Of a stretch of DNA of 36,390 nt, positions 22,831-29,922 are shown one piece after another. The DNA is taken from positions 1 through 36,390 of the forward strand of contig JAPLTJ010000151.1 in NCBI GenBank assembly GCA_026398175.1, given 5' to 3'. The stretch's first letter is position 1; each line of letters starts with the position of its first letter. The position numbers and the translations under genes were made by a program. The notes under the pieces were generated by a model. It was not told the origin of the DNA, made no database searches, and saw only the letters and a program-made list of their open reading frames with translations. This DNA is from Verrucomicrobiia bacterium (lineage in GTDB: Bacteria > Verrucomicrobiota > Verrucomicrobiia > Chthoniobacterales > UBA6821).

Positions 22831-23806
22831 AGTTCTCCCAAACTAAATGGCTTGCTGGAGACAGAAAACGGTCCAAGAAAAGGATAGTGCAAGGAGATCA
22901 ACAAAGAAAAGGAAAGCGCTATCACAATTCCAGGAATGGCAATAGGAATGATAGAGCCTATTCCCGTCCAAGGATTCATGTAATACCATCTCCCTAAAAT
23001 AACTGGACCATCTGACTTGTTATTTTGGCGCTGAGCTTCGTTGTCAGATCTGGCGTTATGTTCGCATAGCGCTGCACTCTTCCGCCTTGCTCAACACCAA
23101 ACTTCCAGCGTCTTATAAGTCCATTTATTTCGGGGAGATGGTATAAGCCAAGAACCAGAGTGTTAAAATCATCATGAGAGCAATGATTCTCCAAAATTGA
23201 ACAGGAAGATGAATTTCTGTCTGCGTCAAGCGCGACCGATGAGCTCCATCTAGATCACGGAGCATTTCAGGAAGTTTATCGAAAAAATGTTCTTGAACAG
23301 TTCCTGTTGGATGAGCATGCAGAACCGCTTCTATAACAGGACTCATCAAGCTGGGAGCCAATGCCCAAACCTCTTCTATTTTTCCAGCTTGCATTAAAGG
23401 CCATTCTATTTCTCTAACAGTCTGAGCATAATTTTTAATGGCGGCTCTAATTTCAAGAGCATTATTTAGGCAACGAGAAGTCTGTAAAATGGCAACCAAA
23501 GAATTTGCTTCCTTAGAAATACTCTCTTCAACTCGACGATTGGTGTCATACATCGAAACAACTAAAAATGCTAGGATCAAATCCAAAGATCGCAGCATTC
23601 ATATCATTAGCCAATGCAGCACTGTCAGGAATAGGAGCTGCATTTTTTCCACGAACAAGATAAGTCAAAAAGACAATCAAGGCACTCAACAAAAAAATAG
23701 CACCAACGACCAGTGCTACCATTTTAGGAAACAGCATCGCATCAAGTGTTCGAATCAACACAAGAGGATCTACATTAAAAATTTCGTAGCCGCCATTTTC
23801 AATCAT
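22773..23806 (-). pseudogene. Broken DUF4239 (bestrophin-like) membrane protein gene
   Basis: Three pieces of one gene are visible on the minus strand. 23546-23806 encodes the N-terminal hydrophobic part (MVALVVGAIFLLSALIVFLT, then NDMNAAIFGF). 23125-23598, in another frame, continues with DLILAFLVVSMYDTNRRVEE, IKNYAQTVREIEWPLMQAGK and RSRLTQTEIHLPVQFWRIIA. 22773-22979 supplies the final helices (PIAIPGIVIALSFSLLISLH, then YPFLGPFSVSSKPF). This order of segments matches the DUF4239 family. A one-base indel near 23582-23590 separates the first two pieces, and a 160-bp element at 22984-23143 separates the last two. The final piece runs into the antisense of glmM, so the original stop is uncertain. 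Function of the family unknown; this copy is probably inactive. Confidence 0.72.
22981..23146. mobile_element. 160-bp MITE-like element (family R3) with TAA target duplication
   Basis: The termini TACCATCTCCC (22984 on) and GGGGAGATGGTA (ending 23143) are inverted. The inverted repeat extends to about 26 bases with three mismatches (22983-23008 against 23119-23144). TAA flanks both sides (22981-22983 and 23144-23146). Removing the element and one TAA joins minus-strand codons as TGG TTC TTG GCT TAC ATG AAT, restoring the DUF4239 frame (WFLAYMNPWTGIG). It carries no ORF of its own. Confidence 0.8.
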
Positions 23807-23826
23807 TGAAACAAAAGGTTTTTATT

Positions 23827-23902
23827 TGGTGCGCCCGGCAGGATTTGAACCTGCGACCAAGAGATTAGAAATCTCCTGCTCTATCCCCTGAGCTACGGGC
23901 GC
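23827..23902 (-). tRNA. tRNA-Arg (anticodon TCT), CCA encoded
   Basis: The minus strand folds as a full cloverleaf. Acceptor stem GCGCCCG pairs with CGGGCGC, the D arm is GCTC...GAGC, and the anticodon stem GGAGA/TCTCT holds loop TTTCTAA (anticodon TCT). The T arm is GCAGG TTCAAAT CCTGC. The discriminator A and CCA are encoded at 23827-23830. It reads AGA (and AGG by wobble). It stands alone between the broken DUF4239 gene and trpS. Confidence 0.95.
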
Positions 23903-24222
23903 ATGAAAAGGAAATAGCCTGTAGGCTATAGGCTATAGGAAAAATTTCAATTCAAACTTCTTTTTTGCTTCTTCTCTAATCCACTTCCATTAAATAACTG
24001 GATTATATGACACAAGATTTTTTGTTTCTAGGCACGTTTTTAGGTTTATCCATCAAATCATTATAACTTTGACCGAGGACTTCCTGGGAAGCGATGGAAG
24101 GGATAAAAAAAAATAACCTCGAAATTCGCTAAAAAACGCTACAACAAAAACTTCCTTTTCGTCTTGTTTCGCTTATTTCGCGGTTAAAAAAATTCTTTAA
24201 TCGCTTCCATCCCTGTGAATTC
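23903..24222. other. Gene-free stretch between tRNA-Arg and trpS, made of repeats
   Basis: 23911-23939 carries the short word TAGCCTGTAGGCTATAGG also found at 13179-13206. The rest is AT-rich. R1 copy D is at 24086-24220, with a nested inverted pair AACCTCGAAATTCGC (24115 on) and GCTTATTTCGCGGTT (about 24170-24184). No ORF is supported. Confidence 0.6.
24086..24220. repeat. Palindromic element, family R1, copy D (left end eroded)
   Basis: The left arm GGGAAGCGATGGAAGGGATA (from 24086) has lost the CACAGGGAT end. The right arm ATCGCTTCCATCCCTGTGAA ends at 24219, just before the trpS stop at 24223-24225. Confidence 0.7.
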
Positions 24223-25185
24223 TTATCGCAATCCCACAGCCTTGCGCACCCGCTCCAACACTTGATCCGCAATGGTGTTCGCCTTCTCGGCACCTTCTTT
24301 TAAAACAGCATCGACATAGCCGGGATCGCGGAGAAGCTCCTCTCTCCGTGTTCTCATTGGCGCGAGATATTCCCAAATCGCTTCGAAGAGCTGTTTTTTA
24401 AAAACGCCATAGCCATTGCCTCCGGCTTGGAAAGAGGTTTTCATCGCCTCGTAATCAGCAGGCGAAACAAAATGGCGATAGAGTTCTAAAATAACAGAGT
24501 TTTCTATCGTCTTGGGAGCTTCAACGGGAGTCGAATCGGTTTTAATCGACATCACTTTTTTTCGCATCACAGACTCTTCCCAAAAAAGTCCAATCGTATT
24601 CCCATAACTCTTGCTCATCTTAGCTCCATCAAGACCGGGAAGCGCCTCGGTCTCCGCACGGATGCTATGTTCTGGCAGCTTGAAGAGCGGACCGTACGTT
24701 TCATTCATCTTCACAGCAAGATCACGAGCCACTTCGACATGCTGCTTTTGATCTTTGCCAACCGGAACGAGATCACTCTCGTAAATCAAAATATCAGCCG
24801 CCATCAAGACTGGATAAGAAAAAAGTCCGACGGAAGCAGGAAGTCCTTTTGCAATTTTATCTTTGTAGGAATGGCAGCGCTCGAGCAATCCCATCGGAGC
24901 CACCGTCGCTAAGATCCAGGAAAGTTCGGCCACCGCGCGGATATCGCTCTGCCGAAAAAAACAACACTTCTTCGGATCGAGGCCCGCTGCAAGAAAATCG
25001 ATCGCTACGTCTCTTACATTCTGTCGCAAGACCGCAGGATCCTTCAGCGTCGTCAAAGCATGATAGTCCGCAATAAAATAAAAAGCCTCACCGCGCTCTT
25101 GCAGCTCGATCGCAGGCAGCATCATTCCAAAATAATTGCCGAGGTGCAACGTGCCGCTAGGCTGAATGCCGGAGAGAATGCGCAT
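24223..25185 (-). CDS. trpS: Tryptophanyl-tRNA synthetase
   Basis: Charges tRNA-Trp with tryptophan. This is a class I synthetase of 320 residues, about the usual bacterial length. The signature HIGH-like motif is PSGTLHLGNYFG (9-20), the KMSKS motif is complete at 189-193, and FYFIADYHALTT and PVLMAADILIYESDLVPVG are typical of the tryptophan-binding pocket. The ATG at 25185 is the natural start. It lies eight bases after the stop of the effector-like gene, so trpS appears to be the last gene of a chaperone-effector-trpS run. A TATATT-like box overlapping the end of the upstream gene might give it its own promoter. Confidence 0.95.
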   Translation of the reverse strand: MRILSGIQPSGTLHLGNYFGMMLPAIELQERGEAFYFIADYHALTTLKDPAVLRQNVRDVAIDFLAAGLDPKKCCFFRQSDIRAVAELSWILATVAPMGLLERCHSYKDKIAKGLPASVGLFSYPVLMAADILIYESDLVPVGKDQKQHVEVARDLAVKMNETYGPLFKLPEHSIRAETEALPGLDGAKMSKSYGNTIGLFWEESVMRKKVMSIKTDSTPVEAPKTIENSVILELYRHFVSPADYEAMKTSFQAGGNGYGVFKKQLFEAIWEYLAPMRTRREELLRDPGYVDAVLKEGAEKANTIADQVLERVRKAVGLR

Positions 25186-25193
25186 AAGAAAGT

Positions 25194-26510
25194 TTAATAT
25201 AATCCAAAAGTAAAAAACTTCAGGACAGAAGTAGTGATAGAACTCTGTGGAGCAGCTGCTTGCGTTGCAATAAAATGTCCTGCGGCAGCCGTCAAAATTC
25301 TTTCAGTATCGGTCTCGCTAGCAACTAAGGTCCCTGCTGCAAGACCCTTGATCAGCCCCATGATAGGATCATTGGTATTGCGCTCCTGATCCAAAACAAC
25401 AGCAGCTCCAGCAGCGATACCAAGAGCATGATAGGCCGATTTTAAAAAGTTATAAACCGCTTGACCAACATCTTCACCTTTGTCGTGAGCAGTACGTGCA
25501 GTTGAATAGAGCCCACCCAACATTCCATTTTCACTATTCCTAATCTTAATCGCTGCATCAATAAAGGTAGAGAGCTCCTTCACGGTTAAGGTCTCTTTCT
25601 TGTCGATCTTTGCTGCAAAGTGGCAATTAAAGAGGTGTTCAACATGTTTTTTTGTAGTCTCATTTGGAATCAGATCGGAAATAGCTTCCCTTGCTTCACT
25701 AACTCCAGCCTCACGCCCCTTTCTACGATCCTCATCTTCTGCTCTTTCAAACCAAGAATGCTTAATCGAGAGAAAACAAGTTTTCTGAGGTGGAGAAGGT
25801 GTTTTACCTCCTCCGATAATATGATGCCCCCCCTCGCTTTTCTTAGAAGGAAGTGCTCCTTTAAGAGCCTCCAAGCTATTAGCTCCTGTTGCTATCGTAC
25901 TGATGTTGACTTCTCCCAGACGAATTTCATTTTCCTGATCAATAAATTCCTTCAATGCTCGGACAGTAAGTGGTTTTTTAGCCCAGATACGATAAGAAAA
26001 ATAACTATCAAAACGAGTAACAGCATTTTCATCATACTCCTTACACAATAGTTCTCTCACTTGCATGAGACCACGATGATAATCACCTTGTTGACTCTTA
26101 CTCCGTGTTATCGCCCGATAGGCGCGCTGCGACATAGTTGAAACTTGATCCTTTGAGTAGCCATGAAATTCATGACAAGAAATAACTTCCTGACTGTTAG
26201 CTGTAATTTCAAAATGATCAGCAAAGTCATCTAAATTTTCCAAATTAAAAGTTTTTGACTGCTCCTGAGCATCCCTATCCACTCTTTGCACCTGATGCGA
26301 CGAGCCAGAACCAACATTAGAAAACTCATTAGCCCCTGAAGAAGAAGGAACAGTTAACCTAGAATGATCTTCTTCCACCAGTGTCACTGAAACTCCATCG
26401 CCAGTCCTACCTCCATTAGATGAAGCATGATCACTACTCGTTTCAACAGTCGGTGGCTGTTGCGTTGAAGAGCTTCCCCATCCAAAAATATTTCCAAGCC
26501 ATGAAGACAT
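25194..26510 (-). CDS. Candidate type III secretion effector with two copies of a helical repeat
   Basis: Unrecognised 438-residue protein. Residues 1-80 are Ser/Thr/Gly/Gln-rich and probably disordered, as is usual for type III secretion signals. Two related segments follow: 127-198 (YFSYRIWAKKPLTVRALKEF, then IDQENEIR) and 251-325 (LFNCHFAAKIDKKETLTVKE, then LSTFIDAAIKIR). They share F..(Y/C)(R/H)...K..LTV..L..FID....IR. Residues ~360-420 are Ala/Gly-rich and moderately hydrophobic (GIAAGAAVVLDQE, then LIKGLAAGTLVASE). There is no Sec signal peptide. The gene directly follows a CesT-like chaperone gene (22-base gap), the classic position of a chaperone's cognate effector. Secretion and host activity are inferred from this context only. 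Confidence 0.6.
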   Translation of the reverse strand: MSSWLGNIFGWGSSSTQQPPTVETSSDHASSNGGRTGDGVSVTLVEEDHSRLTVPSSSGANEFSNVGSGSSHQVQRVDRDAQEQSKTFNLENLDDFADHFEITANSQEVISCHEFHGYSKDQVSTMSQRAYRAITRSKSQQGDYHRGLMQVRELLCKEYDENAVTRFDSYFSYRIWAKKPLTVRALKEFIDQENEIRLGEVNISTIATGANSLEALKGALPSKKSEGGHHIIGGGKTPSPPQKTCFLSIKHSWFERAEDEDRRKGREAGVSEAREAISDLIPNETTKKHVEHLFNCHFAAKIDKKETLTVKELSTFIDAAIKIRNSENGMLGGLYSTARTAHDKGEDVGQAVYNFLKSAYHALGIAAGAAVVLDQERNTNDPIMGLIKGLAAGTLVASETDTERILTAAAGHFIATQAAAPQSSITTSVLKFFTFGLY

Positions 26511-26532
26511 AGATTTTGTTCAGTTGATAAAT

Positions 26533-26991
26533 TTAAGAAACAGAGTTTCTCTCATTCTCAGAAACTTTCTTCTCACCTTCAGAAAGCTCTTGCAATAAAA
26601 CCTTCCAATCCGAAGCAATCGCTCCAAATTTTCCGACCAGATTCACAAAATCTTCTTCTCGTCCTTCCACAAAAGCGACGATTGGCGACTGATAGGCGAG
26701 ATAGATTGTTTTTAAGTCTGGTCGCGCGCTCAGCGTCCCACCAGCGGTTGCAGCCCAGAGGTAGTTGGCATGCATCAAGGTCTTCATGACTTGAGCCTCT
26801 CGCTCAGGATTGTAAATTCCAATCGTAGAAAAAAGTTCCACCATCTCCGTCTCTGGATGCCAATCGATCGTCACGGTCAATCCGTTTTCCAATTCCAGAT
26901 GAAACTGCGTCGAGGGAAGCGGATCAGGAAACGCCGGCAATTGATATTGCAACCTGAGCGCTTCTAAAAGATTGAGATAAGGATCAGTCAT
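26533..26991 (-). CDS. CesT/Tir-type (class I) type III secretion chaperone-like protein
   Basis: A 152-residue acidic protein with the pattern of the CesT family: small cytoplasmic dimers that hold an effector near its N-terminus before export. Visible features are an N-terminal helix (YLNLLEALRLQYQLPAFPDP) and beta strands FHLELENGLTVTIDWHP. These are followed by VELFSTIGIYNPEREAQVMK, then a helix TLMHANYLWAATAGGTLSA with the common L..AN.L....G..L pattern. DLKTIYLAYQSPIVAF comes next, and a C-terminal helix DFVNLVGKFGAIASDWKVLL. It is the first gene of the chaperone-effector-trpS run. Sequence identity in this family is always low, so the call rests on length, order of elements and location. 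A different small dimeric protein is possible. Confidence 0.65.
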   Translation of the reverse strand: MTDPYLNLLEALRLQYQLPAFPDPLPSTQFHLELENGLTVTIDWHPETEMVELFSTIGIYNPEREAQVMKTLMHANYLWAATAGGTLSARPDLKTIYLAYQSPIVAFVEGREEDFVNLVGKFGAIASDWKVLLQELSEGEKKVSENERNSVS

Positions 26992-27095
26992 AAGGAAAAA
27001 ATAACCACAAACTCAGACAAATCCATGAAAAAATTAAAATCAATACAAGTCCGTTCAAATCTTGCTAAGATTTCTTTTCTTGTTATTTTAAAAGT

Positions 27096-27314
27096 ATGCA
27101 TAAAAAGAATGAGTTCAATGTTGTTATCGAACGCGATAATGAAGGGTTTTTTATTGCTTCAGTCCCAACACTCCAAGGATGCCACACTCAGGCAAAATCA
27201 TTGGATGTTCTCATGAAAAGAATTCGTGAAGCGATTGAGCTTTGCTTGGAAGTGGAAGAAAATCCTTTTTACGAATCCTCTGATTTCATCGGCGTTCAGC
27301 GTGTTACTGTGTAG
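27096..27314 (+). CDS. hicB: HicB-like antitoxin
   Basis: A 72-residue antitoxin with the partial RNase H fold of HicB: FNVVIERDNEGFFIASVPTL, then QGCHTQAKSLDVLMKRIREA. The motif sequence P-x-L-x-G-C-H-T-x-A-x-(S/T) is diagnostic. It lacks a C-terminal DNA-binding domain, so autoregulation may need the toxin or another factor. It comes first in the operon and ends two bases before hicA. A possible promoter, TTGCTA (27062-27067), 16 bases, TATTTT (27084-27089), would again place the transcription start at about the A of ATG 27096, a second probable leaderless antitoxin mRNA. Confidence 0.85.
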   Translation: MHKKNEFNVVIERDNEGFFIASVPTLQGCHTQAKSLDVLMKRIREAIELCLEVEENPFYESSDFIGVQRVTV

Positions 27315-27316
27315 TT

Positions 27317-27532
27317 ATGGCAAAACTTCTTAAAGTTACGGGAAAAGAACTCATTAAATTTCTCAGCAAACACGGTTTCACTGTTGCAAGAATTAAAGGA
27401 AGTCATCATTTTCTCCGTCATCCTGATGGTCGCCGTACTGTTGTTCCAGTACACTCAGGAGAAACTCTTGGACCAGGATTGTTTTTAAAAATTTTGCGTG
27501 ATGTTCAATTATCAAAAGATGATATCGCGTGA
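27317..27532 (+). CDS. hicA: HicA-like mRNA interferase toxin
   Basis: A 71-residue toxin with the double-stranded-RNA-binding-like fold of HicA, which cuts mRNA independently of ribosomes in studied cases. KVTGKELIKFLSKHGFTVAR leads into KGSHHFLRHPDGRRTVVPVH with the catalytic His30, and GPGLFLKILRDVQLSKDDI ends the fold. All expected parts are present, so it is probably functional. It lies two bases downstream of hicB and 15 bases upstream of the pseudouridine synthase gene, so readthrough into that gene is possible. Confidence 0.9.
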   Translation: MAKLLKVTGKELIKFLSKHGFTVARIKGSHHFLRHPDGRRTVVPVHSGETLGPGLFLKILRDVQLSKDDIA

Positions 27533-27547
27533 CAGCAACACTTATTC

Positions 27548-28519
27548 ATGAATCACCCTGATATCCGAATCAATCGCTTCCTCGCCTCCGCCGGACTCGG
27601 CTCACGACGCTCTTGCGAAGAAGATATTTTAGAAGGACGCGTTTCCATCAATGGAAGCGTCTGTCGCAATTTGGCGACTCGCGTGATGCCCGAAGATGAT
27701 GTGCGCGTTAAGGGCCGTCAAGTGCATCAGTCTTCTCACCGCTACATCCTCCTCCATAAACCTTCCGGCTATGTCTCAACCCGTTCTGACCGCTTTGCAG
27801 CGAGAACGATTTTTGATCTTCTTCCCTCAGATGCCTCACACCTTTTTCATGTCGGCCGTCTCGACAAAGATAGCGAAGGTTTATTACTCCTGACTAACGA
27901 TGGTCTCTTCGCACAAAACTTGTTGCACCCTTCGCGTGGCATTGACAAAGAATATGAGGTCACGCTCGATCAACCTTTCACGCCAAAAGTTGCTGCTGCT
28001 TTAAAAAAAGGAATTTGGATGGAAGGCTCCGTCGCTCGCATAGAATCGGTAAAACAGCTGAGCCCCTACCGCATCAAGCTCGTGCTACATCAAGGATTAA
28101 AACGCCAGATCCGTGTCATGCTAGGAACACTAGGCTTCAAAGTAAAACGCCTTATCCGCATCCGCCTAGGTCCCATCAAGCTCCATGGCATAGCACTGGG
28201 TCGTTATCGCGATCTCAAAAAAGAAGAACTGGAAGCGTTGCGCCAAGTCACCTCAACTTCTGCTCCTAAAAAACTTCATCCAAAAAAAGCAATTAGTAGA
28301 ATACAGCGGACAGGGAAGTCTCCTGATAGAATGCCGAAGGCAGCGCCAAAGGGGCGATCCGAACGCACACCAGCGAGCCCCAGAAAAAAAGAAAAATTAG
28401 CCACAAAAGAACGCAAAAAAACAACTGGCCGGGGGTCCGCTAGCGCACATGCCGCAGGCCGCCTCGCCAAAGGGCGAGCTCGTGGTCACAAGCGAGTTAC
28501 AACCAAAAAAAGATTTTAA
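27548..28519 (+). CDS. rluB: RluB/RsuA-family rRNA pseudouridine synthase with a long basic tail
   Basis: Converts a uridine of 23S (or 16S) rRNA to pseudouridine. It has an N-terminal S4 domain (IRINRFLASAGLGSRRSCEE, 6-25) and the catalytic Asp106 in HVGRLDKDSEGLLLLTNDG. Further family motifs are HPSRGIDKEYEV and GLKRQIRVMLGTLGFKVKRL. The enzyme core ends near residue 236. The remaining ~87 residues are Lys/Arg/Pro/Ala-rich and probably disordered, which is not unusual for this family. In that tail the DNA carries back-to-back small palindromes (28332-28356 and 28451-28478), so part of it may derive from repeats. I cannot separate RluB from RluE/RsuA targets by sequence alone. Confidence 0.9.
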   Translation: MNHPDIRINRFLASAGLGSRRSCEEDILEGRVSINGSVCRNLATRVMPEDDVRVKGRQVHQSSHRYILLHKPSGYVSTRSDRFAARTIFDLLPSDASHLFHVGRLDKDSEGLLLLTNDGLFAQNLLHPSRGIDKEYEVTLDQPFTPKVAAALKKGIWMEGSVARIESVKQLSPYRIKLVLHQGLKRQIRVMLGTLGFKVKRLIRIRLGPIKLHGIALGRYRDLKKEELEALRQVTSTSAPKKLHPKKAISRIQRTGKSPDRMPKAAPKGRSERTPASPRKKEKLATKERKKTTGRGSASAHAAGRLAKGRARGHKRVTTKKRF

Positions 28520-29002
28520 TAAAAAAAATATTTCATCACTCTTGTCCAAAATAAAATCTACCAACAGAAGAAAAAATCTCGCTAACCACATTCTACCTAC
28601 ACTTACACATTGCCGTCATTCCAGCGGACGCTGGTACGTCATTCCTGCGAAGGCAGGAACCAGCGAAGGTCAATTCAGATTGGAGTCGTAGCGTCAAAAA
28701 AAATTTAAAATGGTCGATGAGGATTAAAAAAATACTTTTACGAAAACAAAAATAAAGATCCAGAGCCGTCTGGATTCCAGCGTCCGCTGGAATGACGTTT
28801 GAGTGTAGCGTTTTTTTATTTTGAACAGTAATGATGTTTCATTTAATCTTTCACTAACTCTGCAGCGGGCTCCCTATAGGCAGCCTTTCAGATAGTGTAA
28901 ACATAATAAAAAAATCTAAATTTTTAAGAAGAACTTATCACCGTAAATTCCTCCTTCTTTGCGTTCTTTTGTGCTTAATTCTCTCCTTCTCTCTTTTCTG
29001 TC
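28520..29002. other. Gene-free stretch holding repeat R2 copy 2
   Basis: 28615-28796 is the R2 repeat. Bases 28797-28940 have no ORF or visible structure. Degenerate CTTTGCGTTCTTTTGTGCTT words (28958-28980) belong to the same word family as the 34645-34816 element and run into the signal-peptide codons of the next gene. Confidence 0.6.
28615..28796. repeat. Dispersed GTCATTCC repeat, family R2, copy 2 (perfect 20-bp terminal inverted repeats)
   Basis: GTCATTCCAGCGGACGCTGG (28615-28634) is the exact reverse complement of 28777-28796. An adjoining GTCATTCCTGCGAAGGCAGG forms a second hairpin. The interior is homologous, in reverse orientation, to part of copy 1 at 11306-11490. Confidence 0.9.
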
Positions 29003-29713
29003 ATGCGCTCTTTGTGGTTTCTTGTTTTTTCCCTGCTCGTTCTAGCGCCCCTTGCTTCGGCAACAAGCTTCCAACGCGAAGAGATCGTTGTTAGCGGTGG
29101 TCCCTCCTTAATTGAATGGGAGCAATACAAAACGATTCCGCACGACCACTGGTGGGCCAATTTTGTTCGCGGCGCTCGCGTTCGCCTTGCAGAACTACGT
29201 GAGCAAGCAACTCCTCAAGATGAAATCACTTGGATGGTTTACCAACCAGCTTATGCACGCCGCGGTCAGCGCCAAGAAAAACAGGACCTCCTAGCCAATA
29301 TCAAATCAGTCCGCGATAAATATAAAATTCACCTCGTCTTTTTTAATTCTCAAAAAGAATTTTTAAATTATCTCACTGCGGGACGTCCACGCGACCGAGA
29401 AAAAATTGCAGACTTTGAATACTTCGGTCACTCCAATCGAGCTTGCTTCATGTTTGATTATAGCAATCAGATCGACACCGGATCCAAGGCCTGGCTGCAT
29501 GAGACAGAACTGAACCAGATTAACCCTTCCATTTTCACTCGTGATGCCTTTATCAAAAGCTGGGGATGTCACACAGGCGAAAGCATGAGCGGTCTTTGGC
29601 GCAAGGCCACAGGTCATCCGATGATTGGTGCTATCGGACCAACGAACTACGCTGATAGTGATACTCCAGGATGGCATCCCGCGTTAGCTCCTAATGGAAG
29701 ATGGACGCACTAG
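29003..29713 (+). CDS. Secreted protein with a caspase/CHAT-like (clan CD) His-Cys pattern
   Basis: A 236-residue protein with signal peptide WFLVFSLLVLAPLASA (5-20). The body has FEYFGHSNRACFMFDY (His143) and, 46 residues later, AFIKSWGCHTGESMSGLW (Cys189), followed by GHPMIGAIGPTNYAD. A hydrophobic strand ending in H-(G/S), then one ending in Cys, then an 'A-T-G-x-x-V-x-G' segment is the pattern of caspase-fold peptidases and of DUF4347/CHAT-like domains. Activity is therefore possible but inferred. The stop codon TAG (29711-29713) is part of the terminal repeat of element R4 (29710-29854), so the original C-terminus may have been cut short. It stands alone in the plus orientation with a pyrimidine-rich leader. 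Confidence 0.6.
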   Translation: MRSLWFLVFSLLVLAPLASATSFQREEIVVSGGPSLIEWEQYKTIPHDHWWANFVRGARVRLAELREQATPQDEITWMVYQPAYARRGQRQEKQDLLANIKSVRDKYKIHLVFFNSQKEFLNYLTAGRPRDREKIADFEYFGHSNRACFMFDYSNQIDTGSKAWLHETELNQINPSIFTRDAFIKSWGCHTGESMSGLWRKATGHPMIGAIGPTNYADSDTPGWHPALAPNGRWTH

Positions 29714-29854
29714 TACATTGTAAAATTCTACTATTGCGGCGAAGAGCTGCGTTGCGCCGGTGCTCGACTCGTCGAGTATTTCCATATACACTCCTCGTCT
29801 GTGCGCCGTCGCGCCTTGCTCTTCATCCGCACTAGCGAATTTCCAATGCACTAG
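29710..29854. repeat. Palindromic element, family R4, copy 1
   Basis: The termini CTAGTACATTGTAAAATTC (29710-29728) and, inverted, CTAGTGCATTGGAAATTC (ending at 29854) match closely. The interior, read on the minus strand, contains GAGGAGTGTATATGGAAATA and CTCGACGAGTCGAGCACCGG. The same core, diverged, lies at 30457-30598 on the plus strand inside the cysteine desulfurase gene. The left terminus supplies the stop codon of the preceding gene. Confidence 0.8.
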
Positions 29855-29896
29855 ATCAAGGCGATGCATCTTTTACCTATAGCATTTCTTACTTTC

Positions 29897-29922
29897 TTTC
29901 TATCGCTTTCATCCCTGTGAAT
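29897..29922. repeat. Solo arm of palindromic family R1 forming a gene start
   Basis: TTCTATCGCTTTCATCCCTG followed by TGAAT matches the right arm of R1. Its GTGAAT end is the GTG start and second codon of the DUF983 gene. No left arm is found upstream. Confidence 0.7.

Noticed and set aside
6887-29922. R1 repeats as a CRISPR array
   Set aside because: Copies are kilobases apart, inverted in pairs, and have no regular spacers.
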